Made by a program: the position numbers and the translations under genes. This document shows positions 7,806 through 15,606 of a DNA stretch of 64,000 bases, piece after piece. The stretch's first letter is position 1. Every line of letters starts with the position of its first letter. This DNA is from Streptomyces hygroscopicus (lineage in GTDB: Bacteria; Actinomycetota; Actinomycetes; Streptomycetales; Streptomycetaceae). Where the stretch lies: positions 1,178,001 through 1,242,000 of the forward strand of contig CP018627.1 in the NCBI GenBank assembly GCA_002021875.1. The letters run 5' to 3'. Below the pieces are notes generated by a model that saw only the letters and a program-made list of their open reading frames with translations, did no database searches and was not told the origin of the DNA.

Positions 7806-9197
7806 ATGATCAGCCAGTGGCAGCTGCGCGCCGCCTTCGCGGCACGGCTCTCCGACATGTACGGCCGGGAAGTCCCCGCGTACACCACGCTCGTGGACGT
7901 CTCACGCGAGGTCAACGAGGACGTGCTGCGCGCACGGGGCGCCGACGCCGAGCGTCTGGGGTCCATCGGCCGGGTGACCGCCGAACGCCACGGTGCCATC
8001 CGGGTCGGAACACCTCAGGAGCTGGGGCAGGTGGCGCGCGTCTTCGGCGCGCTGGGCATGCGCCCGGTCGGCTTCTACGATCTGCGCGAGGCCGCCGCCA
8101 GCGCGGTCCCCGTGGTCTCGACCGCCTTCCGCCCGGTGGACGGTGAGGAGCTGGCGCGCAACCCCTTCCGCGTCTTCACCTCTCTCCTCACCACCGCCGA
8201 CCCGCGGTTCTTCGACGCCGATCTGCGCTCCCGGCTGGAAACCTTCCTGGCCGGCCGCGAGCTGTTCCCGCCGGAGCTGCTCGCCCTGGCCGACCGCGCG
8301 GCGGCCGAGCACGGACTGCCCGAGGAGGACGCCGAACGCTTCCTCCGCCTCGCCGTGTCCGCCTTCGAGTTGTCACCCGAGCCGGTGGACAAGGTCTGGT
8401 ACGAGACCCTGGAGAGGATCTCCGCCGTCGCCGCGGACATCGGCGGCGTCCGCAGCACCCACATCAACCACCTCACCCCGCGCGTCCTGGACATCGACGA
8501 GCTCTACCGGCGGATGACCGACCGCGGCATCCAGATGATCGACACCATCCAGGGGCCACCGGCCTGGAAGGGCCCCGACGTCCTGCTGCGCCAGACCTCC
8601 TTCCGCGCCCTCGACGAACCCCGCGCGATGCGCCTCGCGGACGGCAGCGTCACCACCGGCGCCCTGCGGGTGCGCTTCGGCGAGGTCGAGGCCCGCGGTA
8701 TCGCCCTCACCCACGACGGCCGCGCCCTGTACGACCGGCTGCTCACCCTCGTCGACCATGGAGTGGCCCGCCAGCCGGATATGGACCGGGGCGAACTGGC
8801 CCGCGCCGTATGGGAGGAGCATCTGCCCTACACCGAACGGGAGCTGGCCGCACGGGGGTTGGGCTGGTTCACCTACCACGTGGTACCGGACCGTCCGCGC
8901 GACGGCGGCCGTCCGCCCACCACCGTCGGCGAACTGCTGGAGCGGGGCTGGGTGCGGGCCGAGCCCATCGTCTACGAGGACTTCCTGCCCCGCTCCGCCG
9001 CCGGGATCTTCCAGTCCAACCTCAGCGGCGAGGGCGTACGGGACAACGGCCAGGAGGGCACCGTCCACGACGCCGCATGGCTCTCCGGCGCCATCGGCCG
9101 CGATGTCCTGGACCCCTTCGCGCTCTACGAGCGGCAGCAGAGCGGCTCCCTCGCGCGGGTCGCCCGCGAACTGGGGCTCGACGGCGTCCCAGGCTGA
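7806..9197 (+). CDS. hglS: 2-oxoadipate dioxygenase/decarboxylase (HglS/YdcJ, DUF1338)
   Basis: The ATG at 7806 (MISQWQLRAAFAARLSDMYG) follows GGAAAGG and gives 463 residues, the usual family length. HglS is an Fe(II) enzyme of the vicinal-oxygen-chelate type that turns 2-oxoadipate into D-2-hydroxyglutarate with loss of CO2 in D-lysine or pipecolate catabolism. Visible active-site candidates are HGAIRVG (metal His plus the substrate-binding Arg four residues on), STHINHLTPRVLDID (second His) and VRFGEVEARGIALT (Glu ligand). GFYDLREA and GIFQSNL also match the family. It stands alone, with no lysine-catabolism partners adjacent. It is divergent from the TPR operon across the operator region. 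Confidence 0.85.
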   Translation: MISQWQLRAAFAARLSDMYGREVPAYTTLVDVSREVNEDVLRARGADAERLGSIGRVTAERHGAIRVGTPQELGQVARVFGALGMRPVGFYDLREAAASAVPVVSTAFRPVDGEELARNPFRVFTSLLTTADPRFFDADLRSRLETFLAGRELFPPELLALADRAAAEHGLPEEDAERFLRLAVSAFELSPEPVDKVWYETLERISAVAADIGGVRSTHINHLTPRVLDIDELYRRMTDRGIQMIDTIQGPPAWKGPDVLLRQTSFRALDEPRAMRLADGSVTTGALRVRFGEVEARGIALTHDGRALYDRLLTLVDHGVARQPDMDRGELARAVWEEHLPYTERELAARGLGWFTYHVVPDRPRDGGRPPTTVGELLERGWVRAEPIVYEDFLPRSAAGIFQSNLSGEGVRDNGQEGTVHDAAWLSGAIGRDVLDPFALYERQQSGSLARVARELGLDGVPG

Positions 9198-9201
9198 TCC
9201 G

Positions 9202-9615
9202 TCACCGGCCGCCTGTCGCCACCTCGCGTTCGATCCAACGGCAGATCACCCCCACCACGTACGCCCGCTCCGCACGGCTCAGTTCCCGCCCCTCGGGGAT
9301 CCGGTGCCAGCGCTCGAGGCAGGTACGGCAGCAGGTGGCGGTCGCGTGCTGGGCGACGAACACGGGGTGACCGCGGTAGGGCGTCTGCTTGCCGTCCTTG
9401 TACGGCTCGGCGGGGGCCAGCCGCTTGGCGATCAGGTCGTACGCGTGCCAGCGCATCGCCGACGGGCCACTCAGCTCGGCCGTGGCCCGATCACGACCGC
9501 GCAGATGGAACTTCGCACGGAAGGGATGGCGCGCGATGGCCTCCAGCCGCTGGTCGAGCGATTCAGGCAGCGGGTCGGGCGTCGGGTCGGACGGGTCGGG
9601 CGTCGGGTCGGACAT
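9202..9615 (-). CDS. DUF4186 family protein
   Basis: The start is ATG at 9615, giving 137 residues. The first 17 residues are a Pro/Asp/Thr repeat (DPTPDPSDPTPDP). The remainder matches DUF4186: HPFRAKFHL, SGPSAMRWHAYDLIAKRLAP, DGKQTPYRGHPVFVAQHATATCCRTCLERWH and YVVGVICRWIE in outline. Two close cysteines and several histidines could bind metal. The function of the family is unknown. It is convergent with hglS (4-bp gap) and divergent from the methyltransferase gene. Confidence 0.82.
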   Translation of the reverse strand: MSDPTPDPSDPTPDPLPESLDQRLEAIARHPFRAKFHLRGRDRATAELSGPSAMRWHAYDLIAKRLAPAEPYKDGKQTPYRGHPVFVAQHATATCCRTCLERWHRIPEGRELSRAERAYVVGVICRWIEREVATGGR

Positions 9616-9742
9616 CGAAAGCTCCCGGAGACGGCAAAAGCCCCCTTCGATCGTAAGACGGCCCGCCCACGACGCCGTGGACGGGTCCGTGGACGGGTGC
9701 CGGACCTTGCGGCCCCGCCGGACCAAGGGCACTGTGACGGCC

Positions 9743-10501
9743 ATGGTGGACACACAGTTCTCCGATCGTCGGCTGGCCGCGCTGTACGACCTGTTCTGCC
9801 CATGGGACGAGCGCGGCGATTTCACGTTCTACCTGCCCCTGGTGATGTCCGCCCGATCCGTTCTGGACGTGGGGTGCGGAACGGGCGCGCTGCTGCGCAG
9901 GGCGCGGGAGGACGGGCACGAGGGGCGGCTGTGCGGACTGGATCCCGGGGTGGGGATGCTGGAGGTGGCGCGGGCGTGCCCGGATGTGGAGTGGGTGCTC
10001 GGTGACCTGGCCTCGGTGCCGGGGTGGAGCCGCGCGTTCGATCTGGTGGTGATGACCGGCCATGCCTTCCAGGGGCTTCTCGGCGACGACGAGTTGCGCG
10101 ATGCGCTGGCCGCGATCGCCACGGCACTGACCGACGACGGCCGCTTTGTGTTCGAGACCCGCAATCCGCTGGTGCGGGAGTGGGCGGACTGGGACGTGCG
10201 GTACTCGGGCGAGGTGGTGGACTCCACCGGGGCCGTGGTGCGGTGTGTGTGCGAGGTGGAGACGCCGGTGCGGGACGATCTCGTCTCGGCCACGCACACC
10301 TACACCGGCGCGGGCTGGGAGCGGCCCCTGCTGAGCCGCAGCACGCTGCGGTTTCTCGGCCCGGACGCGCTGGCGGGGTTCCTGGGCGAGGCGGGGCTGG
10401 TCGTGGCGGAGCAGTTCGGGGACTGGGACCGGGCGCCGCTGACCGACACCAGCCCGGAGATCATCACCGTCGCCCGCCGCCCTCGCCATCAGCGTGATTG
10501 A
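9743..10501 (+). CDS. Class I SAM-dependent methyltransferase
   Basis: The start is ATG at 9743 (MVDTQFSDRRLAALYD) or the in-frame GTG at 9734; the ATG form has 252 residues. Motif I is VLDVGCGTGALL, the acidic residue after strand 2 is in CGLDPGVGML, and DLVVMTGHAFQ and FVFETRNP complete a Rossmann-like methyltransferase fold. LYDLFCPWDERGDFTFYLPL at the N-terminus is common in Streptomyces members of this group. The substrate is unknown. It is convergent with the GNAT gene, with an 8-bp gap. Confidence 0.88.
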   Translation: MVDTQFSDRRLAALYDLFCPWDERGDFTFYLPLVMSARSVLDVGCGTGALLRRAREDGHEGRLCGLDPGVGMLEVARACPDVEWVLGDLASVPGWSRAFDLVVMTGHAFQGLLGDDELRDALAAIATALTDDGRFVFETRNPLVREWADWDVRYSGEVVDSTGAVVRCVCEVETPVRDDLVSATHTYTGAGWERPLLSRSTLRFLGPDALAGFLGEAGLVVAEQFGDWDRAPLTDTSPEIITVARRPRHQRD

Positions 10502-10509
10502 CACGCGGT

Positions 10510-11070
10510 TCAGGAGGGCTTCCGGGTCGCCCGCCACTCCGGTGCCAGCACCGACCAGATCTCCCTGTCCTGCCACTCGCCCCGGCGCAGATAGCTCTCC
10601 CGCAGCACACCGTCCTTCGTCATCCCCAGCCGCCGGGCCACGGCGATGCTGCCCTCGTTCGCGGCGGCGGCAATCCACTCCACGCGGTGGATGCCCCGCT
10701 CCTCGACGGCCCAGTCGATGATCACGCGCGTGGCCCGGGTCACCAACCCCTTGCCCACCGCCGACGGCTCCAGCCAGCAACCCGCCTCCGCGGTGCCCTG
10801 GTTGATGTCCATCGTCCGGAAGAGGACTCCGCCGACCAGCTTGCCGTCCGTCCAGATGCCGTAGATCCGCCCGGCGTCGGCCGCCGCCTTGTCCGCGTAT
10901 CCCTGGAGGAACGCCCGGGCCGACTCCAGATCGGAGACGGCGTCCGCCAGCGGGATGTACCGCCCGATGAATTCCCGTCCCCGGTCCATGTGCGTAAGGA
11001 ACTCCTCGGCCTGCCACGGCTCGAGCGGGCGCAGCTCCGCGCCGTCTTCGCCCAGGGGTATCGCGTACAT
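10510..11070 (-). CDS. RimJ/RimL-type GNAT N-acetyltransferase
   Basis: The start is ATG at 11070 (MYAIPLGEDGAELRPLEPW), giving 186 residues. The GNAT core shows YGIWTDGKLVGGVLF, CWLEPSAVGKGLVTRATRVIIDWA (acetyl-CoA pyrophosphate loop) and HRVEWIAAAANEGSIAVARRLGM. The ending GEWQDREIWSVL is typical of ribosomal-protein-serine-acetyltransferase-like members, which acetylate N-terminal amines or other small substrates. Substrate is not predictable. It sits convergent to the methyltransferase and divergent from the TetR gene. Confidence 0.87.
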   Translation of the reverse strand: MYAIPLGEDGAELRPLEPWQAEEFLTHMDRGREFIGRYIPLADAVSDLESARAFLQGYADKAAADAGRIYGIWTDGKLVGGVLFRTMDINQGTAEAGCWLEPSAVGKGLVTRATRVIIDWAVEERGIHRVEWIAAAANEGSIAVARRLGMTKDGVLRESYLRRGEWQDREIWSVLAPEWRATRKPS

Positions 11071-11160
11071 CGTCACCTTCCACCGTCCGGACCGGCCCGC
11101 TTGCCCGCCCACTGCGGAGGGATCCTCTCACCGAGGGGGCCGTCCGCGCGCTTCAATTTG

Positions 11161-11176
11161 TACCTACTAGTATGTA
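11161..11176. promoter_or_regulatory. Probable TetR operator
   Basis: TACCTACTAGTATGTA is a 16-bp inverted repeat centred on CTAG with one mismatched pair. It ends 12 bp before the ATG of the TetR gene and is the only strong dyad in the 117-bp divergent spacer. Autoregulation by the downstream TetR protein is inferred from position and symmetry. Confidence 0.65.
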
Positions 11177-11187
11177 TGATCTTGCCC

Positions 11188-11751
11188 ATGGACACCCGGG
11201 AACGACTCATCGCAAGCACCCGCGAGCTGCTGTGGGAGCGCGGCTATGTGGGCACGAGCCCGAAGGCGATCCAGGAGCGATCCGGCGCGGGCCAGGGCAG
11301 CATGTACCACCACTTCCGCGGCAAGCCCGATCTGGCACTCGCCGCGATCAGCCGCAGCGCCGAGGAGCTGAGGGGCAGGGCGGAGGCCGAGTTCAGCGGT
11401 CCCGGCACCACGGTCGAGCGGATCAGCGCCTATTTGCGGCGGGAGCGGGACGCCCTGAAGGGCTGCCCGGTCGGCCGCCTCACCCAGGACCCCGATGTGA
11501 TGGCGGATCCGGACCTGCGCCGACCGGTCGAGGAGACCTTCGCCTGGCTCACCGACCGGCTGGCCGGGCTGCTGGCGGAGGGCCGGGCGAACGGTGAGCT
11601 CGACACCCGGCTCGACCCGGCGAGCACGGCCACCGCGCTGGTCGCGGTGTTGCAGGGCGGCTATGTGCTGGCCCGCGCCGCCGACTCGGCCGAGGTGTAC
11701 GCCCGGGCCATGGACGGAGCGCTCGGCCTGCTCACCGCCCATGTCCGCTGA
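11188..11751 (+). CDS. TetR/AcrR family regulator
   Basis: The ATG at 11188 (MDTRERLIASTRELLWERGY) gives 187 residues. The N-terminal HTH is TSPKAIQERSGAGQGSMYHHFRGKPDLALAAI. The ligand-binding half begins with AEFSGPGTTVERISAYLRRE and contains GCPVGRLTQDPDVMAD, the Cys-containing motif common in TetR_C_16-like members. The operator abuts the start codon. The tautomerase gene follows 73 bp downstream on the same strand and is its likely target. Because the ATG lies so close to the operator, the transcript is probably leaderless or nearly so. Confidence 0.88.
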   Translation: MDTRERLIASTRELLWERGYVGTSPKAIQERSGAGQGSMYHHFRGKPDLALAAISRSAEELRGRAEAEFSGPGTTVERISAYLRRERDALKGCPVGRLTQDPDVMADPDLRRPVEETFAWLTDRLAGLLAEGRANGELDTRLDPASTATALVAVLQGGYVLARAADSAEVYARAMDGALGLLTAHVR

Positions 11752-11824
11752 GCATGCGCCGACCTTCCACTGAGCTTCCGCCCGCCACTCGCCACTCACC
11801 ACTCACCCGAAAGAGAGCCCCGAC

Positions 11825-12211
11825 ATGCCCTTCGTCCGCATTGACGCGCTGCGGGCCGACCCCGACCGGCTCGACGCCCTCGGCCGTGCCGTGCACGACG
11901 CCCTGGTGGAAACCATCGGCTTCCCGCCCAACGACCGGTTCCAGGTCCTGACCAGCCATGACGGCACCAGCGGCATGCTGCGCTACGACGACTACCTCGG
12001 TGTGCGGCGCGACGACGGCATCGTCTACATCGCGCTCACGATGCGCTCGGGGCGCACACCGGCACAGAAGCAGGCGTTGTACCGGCGGATCGCCGAGCTC
12101 GCCCAGGAGTACGCGGGGACCGAGCCGCGGAACGTCTTCATCACCCTGACCGAGAACGAGTCGGCCGACTGGTCGTTCGGCCACGGGGTGGCGCAGTACA
12201 TCGACGGATGA
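11825..12211 (+). CDS. Tautomerase-superfamily protein
   Basis: This 128-residue protein starts MPFVRIDAL, which after Met removal exposes the N-terminal Pro used as catalytic base in the tautomerase superfamily. The length is about twice 4-oxalocrotonate tautomerase, which fits the Tautomerase_2 group: ALGRAVHDALVETIGFPPNDRFQVL, YIALTMRSGRTPAQKQALYRRIAE and NVFITLTENESADWSFGHG. An AAAGAGAG SD precedes the start. It is paired with the TetR gene. Members isomerise or dehalogenate small carbonyl compounds; the substrate is unknown. Confidence 0.87.
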   Translation: MPFVRIDALRADPDRLDALGRAVHDALVETIGFPPNDRFQVLTSHDGTSGMLRYDDYLGVRRDDGIVYIALTMRSGRTPAQKQALYRRIAELAQEYAGTEPRNVFITLTENESADWSFGHGVAQYIDG

Positions 12212-12410
12212 CCACGTCCCCCCTCTCTCGCCAGACCACTGAGCCACTGAGCCACTGGGGCTCGGCATGGCGAGAATCCGTTGACTTCTGTCGTTCCAGC
12301 CCCTGGGTGATCTTCTCGCGGCTCCCTAGCGTGAGGCGGGCACCAGCCGCCCCACGCCCGGAAGGAGACGCGGTGCCTACCACGTTCGAAAGGGAGCCGA
12401 AAACCACCCG

Positions 12411-12884
12411 ATGACCAAGATCCTGCTCTCCCTGCATGTCCTGGCCGCCATTGTCGCGATCGGCCCCGTCACCGTCGCGGCCAGCATGTTCCCGCCCGCG
12501 GTCCGCAACGCCCACACCGCCACTGCCGCCGCTGAGGGCGAGGCGGACCTGGGCACGGTCCGGCTTCTGCACCGCATCTGCCGCGTCTACGCCAAGATGG
12601 GCCTCGCCGTGCCCGTCTTCGGATTCGCCACGGCCGCCGTGATGGGTGTCCTCAGCAGCGGCTGGCTCACCGCCTCCATCGCGCTGACGGCCGCGGCCGC
12701 CGGCGTCCTGATCGCCTTCGTCCTGCCCCGCCAGGACGAGCTCATCGAAAGCCTCGGTGCGGGCAAGGCCCTGGAGCGGACCGATACCGCCCAACTCGCC
12801 ATGTTCACGGGCGCGTTCAACCTGCTGTGGGCGACGGTGACCATTCTCATGATCGTCCGCCCGGGCTCGACCACGGGAGCCTGA
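12411..12884 (+). CDS. DUF2269-like integral membrane protein
   Basis: The ATG at 12411 (MTKILLSLHVLAAIVAIGPV) follows AAAGGGAG. The 157-residue protein has about four hydrophobic helices: residues 3-27, 64-86, 88-108 and 134-152. The first helix has the LHVLAAIVAIGP pattern seen in DUF2269 proteins. Function is unknown. The 199-bp spacer upstream, after the tautomerase stop, shows no gene I would accept; a 68-codon frame there lacks family-like sequence. Confidence 0.75.
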   Translation: MTKILLSLHVLAAIVAIGPVTVAASMFPPAVRNAHTATAAAEGEADLGTVRLLHRICRVYAKMGLAVPVFGFATAAVMGVLSSGWLTASIALTAAAAGVLIAFVLPRQDELIESLGAGKALERTDTAQLAMFTGAFNLLWATVTILMIVRPGSTTGA

Positions 12885-12974
12885 CTCCGCCGGATCACCG
12901 GTGCCGACCGAAGCCGCCCCCGGCGCGGGATAATGATCGAGAGCGCCGGGGCGGAAACAGGAGGCGGTGCAGGC

Positions 12975-14030
12975 ATGCACGGTGAATACAAGGTGCCGGG
13001 CGGCAAGCTGGTCGTCGTGGATCTCGATGTCCACGACGGCGCGCTGCGCGGGGTGCGGGTCGCGGGCGACTTCTTCCTGGAACCGGACGAGGCGCTGCAC
13101 GCCATCGACCGGGCCCTGGAGGGCGCGCCCGCCGACGCCGACACGCGGGCGCTCGCCGCCCGCGTCGAGGCGGGACTGCCCGCCGACACCGTGATGTTCG
13201 GTTTCTCCGCCGAGGCCGTGGGCATCGCGGTGCGGCGGGCGGTGGCCCGTGCCACCGACTGGACGGACTACGACTGGCAGCTGATCCACGAGGGGCCACA
13301 GGATCCCGCGCTGCACATGGCCCTGGACGAGGTGCTGACCGGCGAGGTGGCCGCCGGGCGGCGGCCACCGACGCTGCGGGTGTGGGAGTGGGACCGTCCG
13401 GCCGTCATCATCGGCAGCTTCCAGTCCCTGCTCAACGAGGTCGACCCGGCGGGCGCCGAGCGGCACGGGGTGACGGTCGTCCGGCGGATCAGCGGCGGCG
13501 GGGCGATGTTCGTCGAGCCGGGCAACACCGTCACATACTCGCTCTACGTGCCCCAGTCGCTCGTCTCCGGCCTGTCCTTCGCCGACAGCTACGCCTATCT
13601 GGACGACTGGGTGCTCGGCGCGCTGGGCGAGATGGGTGTCAAGGCGTGGTATCAGCCGCTGAACGACATCGCGACGGAGGCCGGGAAGGTCGGCGGGGCC
13701 GCTCAGAAGCGGATCGCGGCACACGGCGGTGCGGTGCTGCACCACGTGACCATGTCGTACGACATCGACGCCGCCAAGATGGTGGAGGTGCTGCGCATCG
13801 GGCGGGAGAAGCTGTCCGGCAAGGGCATCGCGAGCGCCGACAAGCGGGTGGACCCGCTGCGCCGCCAGACCGGGCTGCCGCGCCCGGCCGTCATCGACCG
13901 CATGGTGGCCTCGTTCCGCGGGCGGTACGGGCTCACGGACGGCAAGGTGACGGACGAGGAGTCGGCGGCGGCGCGGCTGCTGGCGGCCGGGAAGTTCGGC
14001 TCACCGGAGTGGACATCGCGGGTGCCGTGA
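12975..14030 (+). CDS. lplA: Lipoate-protein ligase with N-terminal accessory domain
   Basis: The start is ATG at 12975 (MHGEYKVPGGKLVVVDLDV), preceded by AGGAGG; an upstream in-frame ATG at 12933 is less likely. Residues 1-85 or so resemble the lipoate-ligase accessory (LplB-type) domain, placed before rather than after the catalytic domain. The catalytic part shows RVWEWDRPAVIIGSFQS, RRISGGGAMFVEPGNTVTYSL and the adenylate-binding Lys region KVGGAAQKRIAAHGGAVLHH. It would attach free lipoate to 2-oxoacid dehydrogenases or GcvH in an ATP-dependent way. At 351 residues it is complete. Confidence 0.88.
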   Translation: MHGEYKVPGGKLVVVDLDVHDGALRGVRVAGDFFLEPDEALHAIDRALEGAPADADTRALAARVEAGLPADTVMFGFSAEAVGIAVRRAVARATDWTDYDWQLIHEGPQDPALHMALDEVLTGEVAAGRRPPTLRVWEWDRPAVIIGSFQSLLNEVDPAGAERHGVTVVRRISGGGAMFVEPGNTVTYSLYVPQSLVSGLSFADSYAYLDDWVLGALGEMGVKAWYQPLNDIATEAGKVGGAAQKRIAAHGGAVLHHVTMSYDIDAAKMVEVLRIGREKLSGKGIASADKRVDPLRRQTGLPRPAVIDRMVASFRGRYGLTDGKVTDEESAAARLLAAGKFGSPEWTSRVP

Positions 14031-14048
14031 CCGGGGCCGCCCCGGGGG

Positions 14049-14486
14049 TCAGTTGCTGTAGACGCGCTCGGGGTGGACGAAGACCGCGGCGCGGCGCTGC
14101 TCGGTCATCACCCGGTCGTAGGCGCCCCAGTCGTCGTGCGCGCCGCCCGCGGCGGTGAAGATCTCGCGCAGCAGCAGGCGCAGACGCTCCTGGTCGACCC
14201 CGGGGAACGGGTCGTCGGGCCCCGCCAGCTCGGTGCGGCCCTCGACGGCGGCCCAGTTCCATCCGGCGCGGAAGACCAGGGTGGCCCGCGGTCGTGCCCG
14301 CAGAGGGGCGAGTTTGGCGCGGCCGTAGGTGACGAAGGCGACCACCTGCTCACCGGAGACCGGATGGTCGATGATCCCGGCGTTGACCACTGATGCCTGG
14401 ACCGAGCCGTCGGCGCGCGTCGTCGTCACGACCGCCAAGTGGTGGTCGGCCGTGGCGACGCGGTCCACATCCTGAAGATCCGTCAT
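14049..14486 (-). CDS. PPOX-class FMN/F420-dependent oxidoreductase
   Basis: The start is ATG at 14486 (MTDLQDVDRVATADHHLAVV), giving 145 residues. The split-barrel signature appears as LAVVTTTRADGSVQASVVNAG, VAFVTYGRAKLAPLRARPRATLVFRAGWNWAAVEG and RAAVFVHPERVY in outline. This resembles the TIGR03618-type F420-dependent group common in actinomycetes. Substrate and cofactor cannot be fixed from sequence alone. It is convergent with lplA. Confidence 0.85.
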   Translation of the reverse strand: MTDLQDVDRVATADHHLAVVTTTRADGSVQASVVNAGIIDHPVSGEQVVAFVTYGRAKLAPLRARPRATLVFRAGWNWAAVEGRTELAGPDDPFPGVDQERLRLLLREIFTAAGGAHDDWGAYDRVMTEQRRAAVFVHPERVYSN

Positions 14487-14688
14487 CGGGTGCCCTTCTC
14501 GGCGGACCGGTCCGTCCACCATGGCTTCCTCGGCACGCTACCGCACCCTGATGCGTCCATGCCGGTGAATCCCGGACCGCACGGGCGGGCGTGGGCTCGC
14601 CGCCGGGCCGGGGGTGTAGCGGGCTCCACCGTCGATGGGGCGGCTCGCTCTCCCGCGTGTGTCCGGCCGGTCTTCTAGCCTCGTCGGC

Positions 14689-15606
14689 ATGGGGAGAACG
14701 ATGCGGCACGCGGTGCGGGCCATGGCCCTGCTGGTGTCCGTGCTCGCCTTGGCGTTCGGCTCGTACCTGCGCCGCCGGCGGCCCGGCCCGACGGGCACGG
14801 CAACGGACACGGCAACGGCTACGGCGCGGCTGACCGAGCGGGTGGCGGAGCTGGCGGAAACCCGGGCGGGTGCCATCGCCGCGCACGGTGCCGAACTACG
14901 GCGGATCGAACGGGAGCTGCACGACGGCACCCAGGCGCGGCTGGTCTCCCTGTCCTTGCGGATCGGCCTGGCGAAGCGGGCGTACGACCGGGACCCGACG
15001 GCGGCGCGCAGGATGCTGGACGACGCGCAGGACCTGGCCGAAGCGGCGCTGACCGAGCTGCGCCAGGTGGTGCGTGGCATGCATCCGCCGGTCCTCACCG
15101 ACCGTGGCCTGGCCGGGGCGGTACGGGCGCTCGCCGCGAGCAGCGGGCTCGATGTCACCGTGCGGGTGGACGGTCTGGAGGACGGGACACGGGCCCCGGC
15201 GGCGGTCGAGGCGGGCGCGTACTTCGTCGTGGCGGAGGCGCTGGCGAACGTGGCGAGGCACAGTGGCGCCGACCGGGCCGAGGCCCTGCTGGCCCGTACA
15301 CCGAGCGGGTTGCGGGTCTCGGTGCGTGACGAGGGACGAGGTGGCGCCGAGGCGGTCGCGGGCGTGTCCGGCGCCGCGGAGAGCGGTGGTTCCGGCAGCT
15401 CCGGAGGTGGCTCCGGACTGCTCGGGATACGTCGCCGCGTCGCCGCGCTCGATGGGACGGTGACGGTGACGAGCCCGCGGGGCGGGCCCACGGCCGTCGC
15501 GGTGGAGCTGCCCTGCCGGTGGCGATCGCCGGGAGCCCGCGTGGCCACCGCCACTACGACGCGCAGGACGCCTCGATCAGATCGCGCAGCTGGGAGCGGG
15601 CGGTGA
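14689..15606 (+). CDS. Short orphan histidine kinase (NarL/DesK class)
   Basis: The start is ATG at 14689 (MGRTMRHAVRAMALLVSVLAL), giving 305 residues. One transmembrane helix (about residues 8-27) is followed by an Ala/Thr-rich linker. The HisKA_3 helix carries the phospho-acceptor His in ERELHDGTQARLVSLSLRIGLA, and the HATPase domain has AEALANVARHSGA, SVRDEGRGG and GSGLLGIRRRVAALDG. A Ser/Gly-rich insertion separates the ATP-lid motifs. No sensor domain and no adjacent response regulator are present. Its 3' end overlaps the convergent LAL regulator by 53 bp. Confidence 0.85.
   Translation: MGRTMRHAVRAMALLVSVLALAFGSYLRRRRPGPTGTATDTATATARLTERVAELAETRAGAIAAHGAELRRIERELHDGTQARLVSLSLRIGLAKRAYDRDPTAARRMLDDAQDLAEAALTELRQVVRGMHPPVLTDRGLAGAVRALAASSGLDVTVRVDGLEDGTRAPAAVEAGAYFVVAEALANVARHSGADRAEALLARTPSGLRVSVRDEGRGGAEAVAGVSGAAESGGSGSSGGGSGLLGIRRRVAALDGTVTVTSPRGGPTAVAVELPCRWRSPGARVATATTTRRTPRSDRAAGSGR

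Noticed and set aside
12208..12414. 68-codon open frame between the tautomerase and DUF2269 genes
   Set aside because: No SD, low-complexity Ser/Thr/Pro start and no family-like sequence; it only fills the spacer.
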